Assembly (NCBI GenBank): GCA_031277795.1
Contig: JAITLQ010000005.1
Coordinates: 186,001-250,000 of the forward strand
Length of the DNA stretch: 64,000 nt
From: Arthrobacter sp.
Lineage (GTDB): Bacteria > Actinomycetota > Actinomycetes > Actinomycetales > Micrococcaceae
Reading direction: 5' to 3'
Each line of letters begins with the position of its first letter. Positions within the stretch are counted from its first letter, which is position 1. This document shows, piece after piece, positions 49,701 through 62,587 of the stretch. The notes beneath the pieces were generated by a model that did no database searches, was not told the origin of the DNA, and saw only the letters and a program-made list of their open reading frames with translations. The translations under genes were made by a program, and so were the position numbers.

Positions 49701-50738
49701 CGGCAGGCCGATCCGGACGGGCCCCTCGCCCGTGAGCGGGGCGGCGCAGGCCACCACGGTGGCCTCGGTGGGGCCGTAGGTGTTCCAGACCTCCCTGCCG
49801 GGGCGGGCCAGCCGCGCCGCGAGCTCGGGCGGGCAGGCCTCGCCGCCGAAGATCAGCAGGCGCACGTCCTCGAGGGCCTCCGCCGGCCACAGCGCGGCCA
49901 ATGTGGGGACGGTGGACACGGCGGTGACCCCGCGCTGGGAGAGCCAAGGGCCCAGGTCGGCGCCGGAGCGAACCAGCTCGCGCGGGGCGGGCACGAGGCA
50001 GGCGCCGTGGCGCCAGGCCAGCCACATCTCCTCGCAGGAGGCGTCGAAGGCCACCGAGAGCCCGGCGAGCACGCGGTCGCCGGGGCCGAGCGGTTCGCCC
50101 TGGAGAAAGAGGCGCGCCTCGGCGTCGACGAAGGCGGCGGCGTTACGGTGTGTGACGGCCACGCCCTTGGGGGTGCCGGTGGAACCGGACGTGAAAATGA
50201 TCCACGCATCGTCCGTGTCGAGGGGAGCGCGCTCGGGGGCCGGCGCCTGCCCGACGGCGCGGGGAGGGACCGCGACGAGGTCGCCGTCCAGCTGGGACAG
50301 GATGGCGGCCACGCCCGCCTCGCCGAAGACGAGCTCGGCGCGTTCGGCCGGGTCATCGGCGTCGACGGGCACGTAGGCGGCGCCGATGGCCAGCACCGCC
50401 AGGATGCTGACGTAGAGCTGGCGGGTGCCGGAGGGAAGGCGAACGCCGATGCGGTCCCCGGCGCCGTGCCCGGCGGCGCGCAGCCGGGAGGCCAGGGTCT
50501 CGACGGCGGCGAGCAGGCCTGCGTAGTCGAGGAGGTCCACCCCGTCATCCACGGCGGGCGCCTCTGGGTGAGCGGTGGCGCTGGCGCGGAGGATGTCCAG
50601 CAGGGTGCGCGGCTCGGGCGTGCGGTCGCCTCCCAGGAACTGCGCTGCGGGTGCGGCGTCGCGCCGACCGGGCCCCGTCGATGCGGGGTTCTCGCCTGCG
50701 GGGGCGGCCGGGGGCGCCACGTCGGAGGTGCTGGGCAC
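46782..50738 (-). CDS. Pls/PosA-family membrane NRPS (epsilon-poly-lysine-synthase type)
   Basis: The 1318-residue protein has one adenylation domain (residues about 45-515: FTSGSTGTPKG 183-193, NTYGPTEA 319-326, YRSGDL 403-408, Lys509 in TSGKVDR) and one carrier domain (535-600, phosphopantetheine Ser566 in GGGSLTG). The C-terminal half has about six membrane helices and hexapeptide-repeat-like segments (IGDGASVEPEVDLSG), the terminal domain of Pls. There is no condensation or thioesterase domain. This is the layout and almost the length of Streptomyces epsilon-poly-L-lysine synthase, which joins lysines iteratively. The substrate here is unknown. The GTG start follows AGGAG seven bases upstream. 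Confidence 0.9.
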   Translation of the reverse strand: MPSTSDVAPPAAPAGENPASTGPGRRDAAPAAQFLGGDRTPEPRTLLDILRASATAHPEAPAVDDGVDLLDYAGLLAAVETLASRLRAAGHGAGDRIGVRLPSGTRQLYVSILAVLAIGAAYVPVDADDPAERAELVFGEAGVAAILSQLDGDLVAVPPRAVGQAPAPERAPLDTDDAWIIFTSGSTGTPKGVAVTHRNAAAFVDAEARLFLQGEPLGPGDRVLAGLSVAFDASCEEMWLAWRHGACLVPAPRELVRSGADLGPWLSQRGVTAVSTVPTLAALWPAEALEDVRLLIFGGEACPPELAARLARPGREVWNTYGPTEATVVACAAPLTGEGPVRIGLPLDGWDLAVVDPGTGLPVAEGATGELIIGGVGLARYLDPAKDAEKYAPLPTLGWRRAYRSGDLVVNDPLGLLFVGRADDQVKVGGRRIELGELDSALQRLAGVSGAAAAVRTTAAGHQILVGYLAADHVLDLGAAREALRSELPAALVPLLAQVDEMPTKTSGKVDRAALPWPLPGAEEADDAALVGLGEDAAFIATAFSDVLGGAPGGLDADFFAVGGGSLTGARLVSLLRERHPHVTVADLYAHPRLGALIDFLGASTARPAAPPREVVRTRRGAQVAQTLAGLPLFVLVGLRWLTYLAIGGNLLSAAGVLPGHHAVSWWLILLGWALFVSPPGRMAISVLAARLLLRGVGPGEYPRSGSVHLRLWLAQHIADLVDPVSLAGAVWVKRYARGLGAHIGKDVTLHSVPPVTGLLRIGDGASVEPEVDLSGYWIDGDKLILGEIRIGEDAVVGARSTLHPGAKVGDGADVAPGSAVIGKVKARAAVAGSPARRIGKAKGAWPTAVPPSRPGAKLGFALGGGALALLPWISVAAAVLSVTPLLRGHANLGEAAPSLWLAVPVAAAVWFFTTALLILVTVRLLSLKITEGWHPAEGAVAWRIWATERLLDVARDLLFPLYASLATPVWLRLLGAKVGRNVEASTVLLIPKMTTIGDGAFLADDTLVASYELGGGWLHVAPAKVGKRAFLGNSGMAAAGRRVPKGGLVAVLSATPPKAKAGSSWLGSPPVKLRRAAVEAKNERTYAPPNRLKVARGAWELLRLLAVLATVATAAGVLLVLDLLWNHWGPLAAVVLSGAVLLAAGGAAALVAIAVKWVLVGRLRQGEHPLWSSFIWRNEVVDAFVEMLCAPWFARAASGTPALVWFLRGLGAKIGHGVWCESYWLPEADLVHLGDSSTVNRGCVVQTHLFHDRVMAIDAVELERGSTLGPNSVILPAATLGAGATTGPASLVMRGEVVPAGSRWTGNPVEPWTPAAR

Positions 50739-50860
50739 CGCAATCTCCTGTCGTCGTGACCGGAGGTGTGGCTGCGGGCCGCCCCCGGCCGGTGGTGCCC
50801 TCCACGCGGAGGGCGGCACCAGGCTAGGGATCGGAAGTGTACGGGAGGTGAACGAGCGCG

Positions 50861-51445
50861 TCAGGCGCCCGGCGCCGGACGTTCACCGGTGGGTGCCACA
50901 TAGCGCAACAGCTCGCGCGTCTCGGCGTCCTCGGGGGTGAGGCCGAGGGAGAGCAGCTGGTTGATGAGCATGCCGCGGGCGTAGAAGGTTCGTGCCATTT
51001 CCTCCGGGAGCTCCGCCTCGTGGCGCAGCACGCGGTACAGGTCCATGAACCACTCGCGCACCTGCGGGCCGATCGTGGGGTGATCCCCCATGGTGTTCTG
51101 CTGGACCACGAGCTTCAGGATCGTGGCATCCTCCACGAGCTCGTGGTAGCAGGCCCCCAGGACGGCGGGGTTGACGGGGCGCTCCGGCGTGCCGGCGATG
51201 GCCGCGCGGAAGGCCGATACGAGCGCCTCGTGACCCTCGGCGCAGCAGCGCAGGAACAGGCGCTCCTTGGAGCCGAAGAGACGCACGACGTACGGCTGTG
51301 ACACGCCGGCCCGGCGTGCGATGGCATCGGTGGTGGCCCCGGAGAAGCCGTGCGTGGCGAACTCCGACTTGGCGGCCTCGACCACGCCGGTGGCCTTGGG
51401 GGTCAGGACGCGGGACAGGTCTGCCCTGAGAGTGGTGTTGCTCAT
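50861..51445 (-). CDS. TetR-family regulator upstream of the NRPS
   Basis: The 194-residue protein has a TetR helix-turn-helix at about residues 15-60 (KSEFATHGFSGATTDAIARR, AGVSQPYVVRLFGSKERLF) and a helical ligand domain. It lies 122 bp upstream of the NRPS gene on the same strand, so it may be co-transcribed and control the cluster. A near-perfect palindrome, CCAGATC-N10-GATCTGG, lies 60 bp before its start over a -10 box. ATG is chosen as the first Met before the family-like segment. Confidence 0.88.
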   Translation of the reverse strand: MSNTTLRADLSRVLTPKATGVVEAAKSEFATHGFSGATTDAIARRAGVSQPYVVRLFGSKERLFLRCCAEGHEALVSAFRAAIAGTPERPVNPAVLGACYHELVEDATILKLVVQQNTMGDHPTIGPQVREWFMDLYRVLRHEAELPEEMARTFYARGMLINQLLSLGLTPEDAETRELLRYVAPTGERPAPGA

Positions 51446-51505
51446 GTGGTGGTGGATCTCGATTTCGGTGGGGGAGCGCCGCGCCAAGCGGCACCGAACA
51501 ATGAA

Positions 51506-51529
51506 CCAGATCCTAGCGAACCGATCTGG
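51506..51529. promoter_or_regulatory. palindromic operator over the tetR promoter
   Basis: CCAGATC (51506-51512) and GATCTGG (51523-51529) are exact complements separated by 10 bp. The minus-strand -10 box TAGGAT (51510-51515) lies inside, so a bound TetR dimer would block its own promoter. Confidence 0.6.
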
Positions 51530-51579
51530 GGGCAATGAAGGGGCTGATGAAAAGTCGGAAATCCGGCTACGATGGTGGC

Positions 51580-51690
51580 TACGAGGCTTCCGGGGGGTTG
51601 CCTCTAAGGTGCGTCCGCCCGGCTACCGGGGGGTTCCGGAACGGGTGCACCAGGGCCCGTGGAATCGATGATTCCACGGGCCCCTTTGCG
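51580..51690 (+). ncRNA. possible structured small RNA
   Basis: TACGAT (51568-51573) could be a -10 box for a plus-strand transcript from about 51580. The following 110 bp hold GAGGC-x12-GCCTC, CCCGG-CTA-CCGGG, the palindromes GTTCCGGAAC and GGTGCACC, and end in a 13-bp terminator hairpin followed by CTTT. No coding frame is convincing, and no known RNA family (SRP RNA, 6S, tmRNA) was recognised. The transcript is not proven. Confidence 0.3.
51653..51683. terminator. terminator hairpin beside the quinone oxidoreductase stop
   Basis: GGGCCCGTGGAAT and its exact complement form a 13-bp stem with loop CGATG. CTTTGCG follows on the plus strand. It lies 33 bp beyond the minus-strand oxidoreductase stop and can also end a plus-strand transcript. 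Confidence 0.8.
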
Positions 51691-51716
51691 TTGACTGTGC
51701 CGCAGCTGGCGGCAGG

Positions 51717-52691
51717 CTAGGGCTCCAGCAGCACCTTGCCGGTGGTTCCCCGCCCCTCGAGCGCGCGGTGTGCCTCGTCGGCGTGACGCAGGGGGAAGCG
51801 CTCGCCGATGGACAGGCGGAGCCGGCCGGCGGCGACCGCCCCGAAGACCTCCTGCGCGCGCCAGGCGCGCTCGGCCGGCGAGGCGAGGAACGCGGAGAGG
51901 CTGGGCCGGGTGATGGAGAGCGACCCGAGCGCGTTGAGGCGCTGCAGGTCGAAGGGTGGAACCTGACCGGAGGCACCGCCGAAGAGGACCATGGTGCCGC
52001 GCGGGCGCAGGCTGAGCAGGCTCGACTCGAAGGTGGCGGCGCCCACGCCGTCGTACACGGCGGCGACGCCCACCCCGTCGGTGATCTCTCGCACCGCGCC
52101 GGGGACCTCGTCGTAGCTCAGCACGTGGTCGGCGCCCGCCGCCGCGGCGATGCGCGCCTTGCGCTCGCTTGAGGTGGTCGTGATGACCGTGGCGCCCTTG
52201 GCCTTGAGCATCTGCGTCAGGAGCTGGCCGACCCCTCCGGCCCCCGCCGTGGTGAGGATGACGTCGCCCGCTTGCACCGCGTACGAGTCGTTGACCAGGT
52301 AGTGGGCGGTGAACCCCTGCAGCGGCACCGCGGCCGCCTCGACGGGGTCGACCCCGGCCGGCACCTTGACCGCCCGGTTGGCTTCGAGCAGCGTGTATTC
52401 GGCGTAGGTGCCGCTTCCCTCCGCCGTGGCCACCACGTCTCCCACGGCAAAGCCGCTGACGCCCTCGCCGAGGGCCGCGACGGTGCCGGAGGCCTCTGCG
52501 CCGGGGAAGAAGGGGAGTGGGACCCGGTAGACGCCGGAGCGCTGGTAGGTCTCGATGAAGTTGACGCCGACGCCGGCCACGCGGATCAGGAGTTCGCCCG
52601 GGCCCGGCGTGGGCACCGGAGCCTGCACGAGCCGCAGCTCCTCTGGTGAACCGTAGCGATCAATCCGGATGAGGTCTTGGTAGTCGGGCAT
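51717..52691 (-). CDS. NADPH:quinone oxidoreductase (zinc-independent MDR family)
   Basis: The 324-residue protein is a Qor-type medium-chain reductase that reduces quinones with NADPH. The GroES-like domain is followed by the nucleotide-binding AGAGGVGQLLTQMLKAKG and the Qor-typical NFIETYQRSGVYRVPLPFFPG. No catalytic or structural zinc cysteines are present, as expected. ATG follows GAAGGAGAGCTG. The gene is divergent from argC across 70 bp that contain an unusual AT-rich stretch (TATTTATTAG), likely the promoter. Confidence 0.92.
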   Translation of the reverse strand: MPDYQDLIRIDRYGSPEELRLVQAPVPTPGPGELLIRVAGVGVNFIETYQRSGVYRVPLPFFPGAEASGTVAALGEGVSGFAVGDVVATAEGSGTYAEYTLLEANRAVKVPAGVDPVEAAAVPLQGFTAHYLVNDSYAVQAGDVILTTAGAGGVGQLLTQMLKAKGATVITTTSSERKARIAAAAGADHVLSYDEVPGAVREITDGVGVAAVYDGVGAATFESSLLSLRPRGTMVLFGGASGQVPPFDLQRLNALGSLSITRPSLSAFLASPAERAWRAQEVFGAVAAGRLRLSIGERFPLRHADEAHRALEGRGTTGKVLLEP

Positions 52692-52746
52692 CAGCTCTCC
52701 TTCGCGCGTCACGATCACATATTTATTAGCGCCACTGCATACGTAG

Positions 52747-55010
<2,264 letters not shown>

Positions 55011-55049
55011 GGCCGGAACGCGGAACGCAGCACCCGGAAAGAACTCTCG

Positions 55050-55996
55050 ATGCAAAAGAGCACAGCCATGGATCCCACGGAACAGAGCGAGCGCCTCGCC
55101 ACGGCCCAACGCAAGGCGGAGGCCCTCGTCGAGGCGCTGCCCTGGATCACGCGCTTCGCCGGCAGCCGCATGGTCATCAAGTACGGCGGCAACGCCATGG
55201 TGGATGACGCGCTGCGCCGCGCCTTCGCCGAGGACATCGTCTTCCTGCACCACGCGGGCATCCACCCCGTCGTGGTGCACGGCGGCGGCCCGCAGATCAA
55301 CTCCATGCTCGATCGCCTCGGCGTCGAGTCGGAGTTCCGCGGCGGGCTGCGCGTGACGACGCCGGAGGCCATGGAGGTGGTCCGTATGGTCCTGACGGGC
55401 CAGGTGGGCCGCGAGCTGGTGGGCCTCATCAACGAGCACGGCCGCTACGCGGTTGGCCTCTCCGGCGAGGACGGCCGGCTCCTGCGCGCGGCGCGCACGG
55501 GCACCGTCGTGGACGGCGTCGAGGTGGACCTCGGCCTCGTGGGCGAGGTGACGGGCGTCGACCCCACGGCGGTCGAGGATCTCATCGACGCCGGCCGCAT
55601 CCCGGTCATCTCCACCGTGGCGCCCGAGATCGACGCTCACGGCAAGCCCACGGGCGAGGTGCTCAACGTCAACGCCGACACGGCCGCCGCGGCCCTGGCC
55701 GGCGCCCTGGGCGCCTCCAAGCTCGTCATCCTGACGGACGTCGAGGGCCTGTACGCCAACTGGCCGGATCGCTCCAGCCTCATCAGCTCGCTCGACGCCG
55801 GGGAGCTGCGGCGCATGCTTCCCTCGCTCGAGTCCGGCATGATCCCCAAGATGAAGGCGTGCCTCGCCGCGCTCGACGCCGGCGTGCCGCGCGCCCACAT
55901 CGTGGACGGGCGCCAGCCCCACACCATGCTGCTCGAGGTCTTCACCTCGGCCGGCGTCGGGACCCAGGTGGTTCCGGAAACCGAGGAGGAGAACGC

Positions 55997-56000
<4 letters not shown>
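55050..56000 (+). CDS. argB: acetylglutamate kinase
   Basis: ArgB phosphorylates N-acetylglutamate, usually the arginine-inhibited step. The 316-residue protein has the kinase signatures [36 protein letters not shown] and LTDVEGLY. The N-terminal extension with helix (residues about 10-35) is of the type that forms the arginine-sensitive hexamer in other bacteria, so feedback inhibition is likely. The stop overlaps argD (GTGA). A second ATG 18 bp downstream is a possible alternative start. Confidence 0.98.
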
Positions 56001-58879
<2,879 letters not shown>

Positions 58880-58888
58880 CCGGGGTGC

Positions 58889-59431
58889 TTAGACCCGGGC
58901 GGCGAGGTCGTTGAGTTCGAAGGAGCCCTTGCCGTCGATGGACTCGCGGATGATGTCGGCGTGGCCGGTGTGCCTGGCGACCTCGGTGCTGATGTGCGCG
59001 AGGCACCAGCGGGCCTCCCAGCTCGTCAGGTCCGCCAGATACCACGGGGCCCGCGGCACCGGCACGGGCGCCGCGAGATCGGTGACGGCGTCGATGTTGG
59101 CAGCGGTCAGCTCGACGCAGCGATCGAAGTAGACCAGCGTCTCCTCGAGCGACGACGGGTCGGCCACGAGCTCCGTGAGCAGCCGGTCCTCGAACTCGGT
59201 GGGGATGTCTGGCTGGCCCGGCGCCGCCGCCGCGCTGGCCGACCAGAACACGCCCACCGCCCCGCAGTGGCGCAGCAGGCCGGTGAGGTTCAGGGCGGAG
59301 GCCGTGGGGTGGGAGTGAGCCTGCTCGTTGCTCAGCCCCACCACGGTGGTGCGCAGCTGCGCCAATTGCTGCAGCGCGTAGGTCTTGAGCACGCCCAGTT
59401 CTCCGGTGGCCTGCGGGGTCAGGAAGCCCAT
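58889..59431 (-). CDS. DinB-fold protein (DUF664-like)
   Basis: The 180-residue protein belongs to the DinB superfamily. Candidate metal-binding histidines lie in LTGLLRHCGAVGVF and in HISTEVARHTGHADIIRES. It is the third such protein in the window, and only distantly similar to the other two. Substrate and thiol partner are unknown. ATG is preceded by GAAGGAGAAAAC. It is divergent from the SRPBCC gene across 145 bp that contain the direct repeat TGTGCAGTGCG. Confidence 0.83.
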   Translation of the reverse strand: MGFLTPQATGELGVLKTYALQQLAQLRTTVVGLSNEQAHSHPTASALNLTGLLRHCGAVGVFWSASAAAAPGQPDIPTEFEDRLLTELVADPSSLEETLVYFDRCVELTAANIDAVTDLAAPVPVPRAPWYLADLTSWEARWCLAHISTEVARHTGHADIIRESIDGKGSFELNDLAARV

Positions 59432-59576
59432 GTTTTCTCCTTCGTGTGGCGTCGTTTTCGGCGCGGGGCACCAGTGTGCACGAAGAGGCTGACGCTGTCA
59501 GCACCGGCGTGTGCAGTGCGTGTGCAGTGCGCGTGAACCCTGGCGGGCCCGGCCACCCGGCGGCCATCATGGGACC

Positions 59577-60047
59577 ATGAACGAGCCCCAGCCGGTCAAC
59601 GAGATCCCTGACGACGGCGATGCCCTGCGCGTGCGCGCGGTGCTCCCCGCCCCCCACGACGCCGTCTGGGACTTCGTGACGCAACCCGGGTGGTTCATCA
59701 ACGACGGCGAGTGGCGCGAGCACCGCATCGAGACGCCGAGCCCCGGGCGGCACATCGTCATCGATCCCGTGTATGGCGAGTTCGTGTTCGACGACGTCGA
59801 GGTCGTCCCGCTCGGGCGTTACGTGAGCCGCGGGGCCCACACGGGCGGCGACACCGCCGCCCCGGCCACCATCACGAGCTTCGAGCTGGCCCCGGCCGGG
59901 GGCGGAACCCGGCTGACCATCACGGAGACGGGCTTCTCCGGGCTCGGCCTGGGCGAGGCGGACACCCGCGCGGCGATCGACGCCAACGTGGCGGCATGGG
60001 TGCGTGAACTGGCCCTCGCCGCGCGCCGGCTCGACGGCGCCGCCTAG
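59577..60047 (+). CDS. SRPBCC (START-like/AHSA1-type) protein
   Basis: The 156-residue protein has the SRPBCC fold: the N-terminal strand RVRAVLPAPHDAVWDFVTQP with W36, a central sheet, and a C-terminal helix (AAIDANVAAWVRELALAARR). The family binds hydrophobic ligands or, in the AHSA1 branch, assists Hsp90-like chaperones. No function can be assigned. It is not closely linked to any gene; the DinB gene is divergent. Confidence 0.82.
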   Translation: MNEPQPVNEIPDDGDALRVRAVLPAPHDAVWDFVTQPGWFINDGEWREHRIETPSPGRHIVIDPVYGEFVFDDVEVVPLGRYVSRGAHTGGDTAAPATITSFELAPAGGGTRLTITETGFSGLGLGEADTRAAIDANVAAWVRELALAARRLDGAA

Positions 60048-60054
60048 CAGCGCC

Positions 60055-60093
60055 AGCCAGCAACGCCACCCAGCAACGCCGGCCGGCAACGCC
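60055..60093. repeat. three 13-bp tandem repeats
   Basis: AGCCAGCAACGCC, ACCCAGCAACGCC and GGCCGGCAACGCC stand in tandem just after the SRPBCC gene, in the 110-bp gap before the convergent permease gene. A GC-rich imperfect hairpin follows at about 60098-60139. Confidence 0.6.
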
Positions 60094-60157
60094 AGCGCCC
60101 CGCCGCCCCCGCGCGGTGCGCGGGAGGCGACGGGGCGCCGTCGTGCAGTGAAAAAAC

Positions 60158-61681
60158 TCAGCGATCGCGGGGGAGCGTCTGCCCCTTGAAGAACGCCGGG
60201 CGGCGGATGGCCTGGTAGAACATCGTGCCGATGCCAAGCAGGATGATCGCCATGCCGAGGATGAACACCATGCCGACCCCGCCGATGTTGGACCCGGAAC
60301 CGTAGTCGGGATCCATCGAGTCGATGGCCGTCTTGATGAACATGAGCAGCAGGACCACGCCGCCGATGAGCGGGAAGAGGAACTGGAATACGAAGCCGCG
60401 CACGCTCTTGGCGAACTCGCGGCGGAACCACCACACGCAGGCCAGGGCCGTGATGCCGTAGTAGAAGCAGACCATCATGCCGAGGGCCGTCACGGTGTCC
60501 CACAGGGCGTTCTCGGAGAGCAGGCGCGTGACCACGTAGAAGATGGCGGCGGCGGCACCCGAGGCCACCGTGGCCACGGTGGGGGACTTGAAGCGCGGGG
60601 AGATGCGGCCGAAGGCGTCGGGGAGGGCCTTGAAGAAGCCCATGGAGAGCAACGTGCGGGCCGGCCCCACCATGGTGGACTGCAGGCTCGAGGCGCTCGA
60701 GGTGAGGATCGCGATCGACATGAGGATCGCGAACGGGCCCATGACCGGCCCGGCGAGCACCGCGAAGATCGATTCCTGGTTCTCCGGATTACCTGCGCCC
60801 AGTCCCTCGGTCCCCACGCCGGCGAAGGCGATGACGGAGAGTGCGATGAGCATGTAGAGCACGATGATGATGAGCACCGTCAGGGTCGCGCCGCGGCCCG
60901 GGGTCTTGGCCGGGTCCTTGGTCTCCTCGTTCATCGTGAGCGTCACGTCCCAGCCCCAGAAGATGAAGATGGAGAGCGAGACGCCGGCCGTGAAGGTCGT
61001 GATGTCACCGACGCCGAAGGGGTTGAACCACTCAAGGCTCGGCGGCGTGGCATCGAAGGCCGTGCCGTTGCCGAGGTGAACAAAGCCGGCGATGGAGAAC
61101 CACACGAGCACGATGATCTGGAACGCCACGAGGATGTACTGGACCACCATGGCCGTCTGCACGCCGCGGTAGGAGATCCACACCGCGAGCGCCAGGAACA
61201 CCAAGGTCACGGGGATGTTGACCCACAGATTGCGCGTCAGCTCGGCGATCTCCGGGTTGTTGAAGATCTGGCTCAGCATGATGAACAGGAAGTCCGTCGC
61301 CACGGCGGCCAGATTGGAGAGCACGATGACGGTGGCGGCGATGAGGCCCCAGCCGCCCATCCAGCCCATCCACGGGCCGAAGGCGCGCGTTGACCACGTG
61401 AAGGTGGTGCCGGCGTCCGGCATGCGGTTGTTCAGCTCGCGGTAGCCGAGGGCCACCAGGAGCATGGGGATGAAGCCGGCCAGGAAGATGGCGGGCAGGT
61501 GCGTGCCGACCTCGGCGACGGTCGGGCCGAGCGCCGCCGTCAACGTGTACGCCGGGGCGATCGTCGAAATGCCGATGACGATGAGGCCGATGACGCCGAC
61601 GGCGCCCTTGGCCAGGCCCTTGTCGGCCTGGTCCGAAATCAGCTCGGGGGAGAGCTGCTTCTTGTGTGTGGGAGTGCTCAT
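60158..61681 (-). CDS. APC-family amino acid/amine permease
   Basis: The 507-residue protein has about twelve transmembrane helices in the APC layout. The first helix begins GLAKGAVGVIGLIVIGISTI with the unwound Gly-rich segment, and AGTTFTWSTRAFGPWMGWM is typical of the family. The substrate cannot be read directly; the putrescine-oxidase-like gene of the same operon points to putrescine or a related amine. The ATG overlaps the stop of the stress-protein gene. Confidence 0.9.
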   Translation of the reverse strand: MSTPTHKKQLSPELISDQADKGLAKGAVGVIGLIVIGISTIAPAYTLTAALGPTVAEVGTHLPAIFLAGFIPMLLVALGYRELNNRMPDAGTTFTWSTRAFGPWMGWMGGWGLIAATVIVLSNLAAVATDFLFIMLSQIFNNPEIAELTRNLWVNIPVTLVFLALAVWISYRGVQTAMVVQYILVAFQIIVLVWFSIAGFVHLGNGTAFDATPPSLEWFNPFGVGDITTFTAGVSLSIFIFWGWDVTLTMNEETKDPAKTPGRGATLTVLIIIVLYMLIALSVIAFAGVGTEGLGAGNPENQESIFAVLAGPVMGPFAILMSIAILTSSASSLQSTMVGPARTLLSMGFFKALPDAFGRISPRFKSPTVATVASGAAAAIFYVVTRLLSENALWDTVTALGMMVCFYYGITALACVWWFRREFAKSVRGFVFQFLFPLIGGVVLLLMFIKTAIDSMDPDYGSGSNIGGVGMVFILGMAIILLGIGTMFYQAIRRPAFFKGQTLPRDR

Positions 61682-62580
61682 GAAGCCTGCCCCCCTTGGT
61701 TCTCGATGCGGGCCGCGGCGGCGGCGGAATAATCACGCGGCACGACGACGACGGGGACGGGGGTCACGCGCAGCACCTTGTGTGCCGTGGACCCCAGGAA
61801 AAGACGGCGTCCGCCCATGCGGGCGGAGCCGAGGAGGGCGATCTCGTGCGGACGCCACTCGACGTGGCTGATCGCCTCGTCGAGGCTCGCGCCGTGGGCC
61901 ACGATGACCTCGGAGCCGAGCGTGGTGCGCCCGGCGATCTCCTCGATGAGCTCGCGTGCCTCCGCGAGCTGGTCGGCATCGTCCCGGGAGCCGTCCAGCT
62001 CCAGAAGGGACACGATGCGCACCGGGAGGTGGTGGTGCTGCGCCGTCACGGCGGCCATGTGGGCCACCGCCTCGGCGCCGTCCTTGGTGCCAACGAACGC
62101 CGTGACGCGCGAGGGACCGGGACCCGTGGGGTCATCCGGGGTGCTCTGCGGCACCGCGAGCATGACGGGTACGGGGGAGGAATGCAGGAGGGCGTTCGCC
62201 ACGGAGCCGAGCGAGCCCCCCAGGCCGTGGGCGCGCGGGGCGACCACGATCATCCGGGCGCCGACCTCCTCGGCCGCGGCGATGATGCCCTCGGCCTCGG
62301 AGTCGGCGGCCCGGATGAGGACCCTGGCCTTGATCCCCTCGGGGACCATGGCCAGGGCCTCGTCGGCCCAACCGCGCAGCGTGGTGTCAAGGATTTCTTC
62401 GTATCCGAGCGGGTCCGCGCTGGGGTACACGGCGGTGAACGGGGACTGATTGCGCACCACCATGACCAGGTCGACCTCGACCGGATCCTCGTGGGTGCGG
62501 GCGGCGTACGCGATGTTGCACGCCAGATTCAGGGCCAGTTTTCCGCCGCGATCCGCGGTGTAGCCGACGATGTACTTCAT
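61678..62580 (-). CDS. universal stress protein, two UspA domains
   Basis: The 300-residue protein contains two tandem UspA domains (residues 1-145 and 155-290). Both end with nucleotide-binding-type sequences: GSLGSVANALLHSSPVPVML and LGSTAHKVLRVTPVPVVVV. USP proteins are induced by starvation and stress and may bind ATP. Its place between a permease and an amine oxidase is unusual; the two flanking genes need not be stress-related. It lies 7 bp after the oxidase and overlaps the permease by 4 bp. Confidence 0.9.
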   Translation of the reverse strand: MKYIVGYTADRGGKLALNLACNIAYAARTHEDPVEVDLVMVVRNQSPFTAVYPSADPLGYEEILDTTLRGWADEALAMVPEGIKARVLIRAADSEAEGIIAAAEEVGARMIVVAPRAHGLGGSLGSVANALLHSSPVPVMLAVPQSTPDDPTGPGPSRVTAFVGTKDGAEAVAHMAAVTAQHHHLPVRIVSLLELDGSRDDADQLAEARELIEEIAGRTTLGSEVIVAHGASLDEAISHVEWRPHEIALLGSARMGGRRLFLGSTAHKVLRVTPVPVVVVPRDYSAAAAARIENQGGQAS

Positions 62581-62587
62581 GGGGCGA

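Noticed and set aside
46722-50759. A 1345-codon open frame on the plus strand opposite the NRPS gene
   Set aside because: It is the mirror of the NRPS coding frame in high-GC DNA; the translation is low-complexity Gly/Arg/Glu/His sequence with no domain.
52712-52742. Definite ArgR operator
   Set aside because: The AT-rich stretch holds only half-site-like sequences, so it is mentioned as possible but not called.
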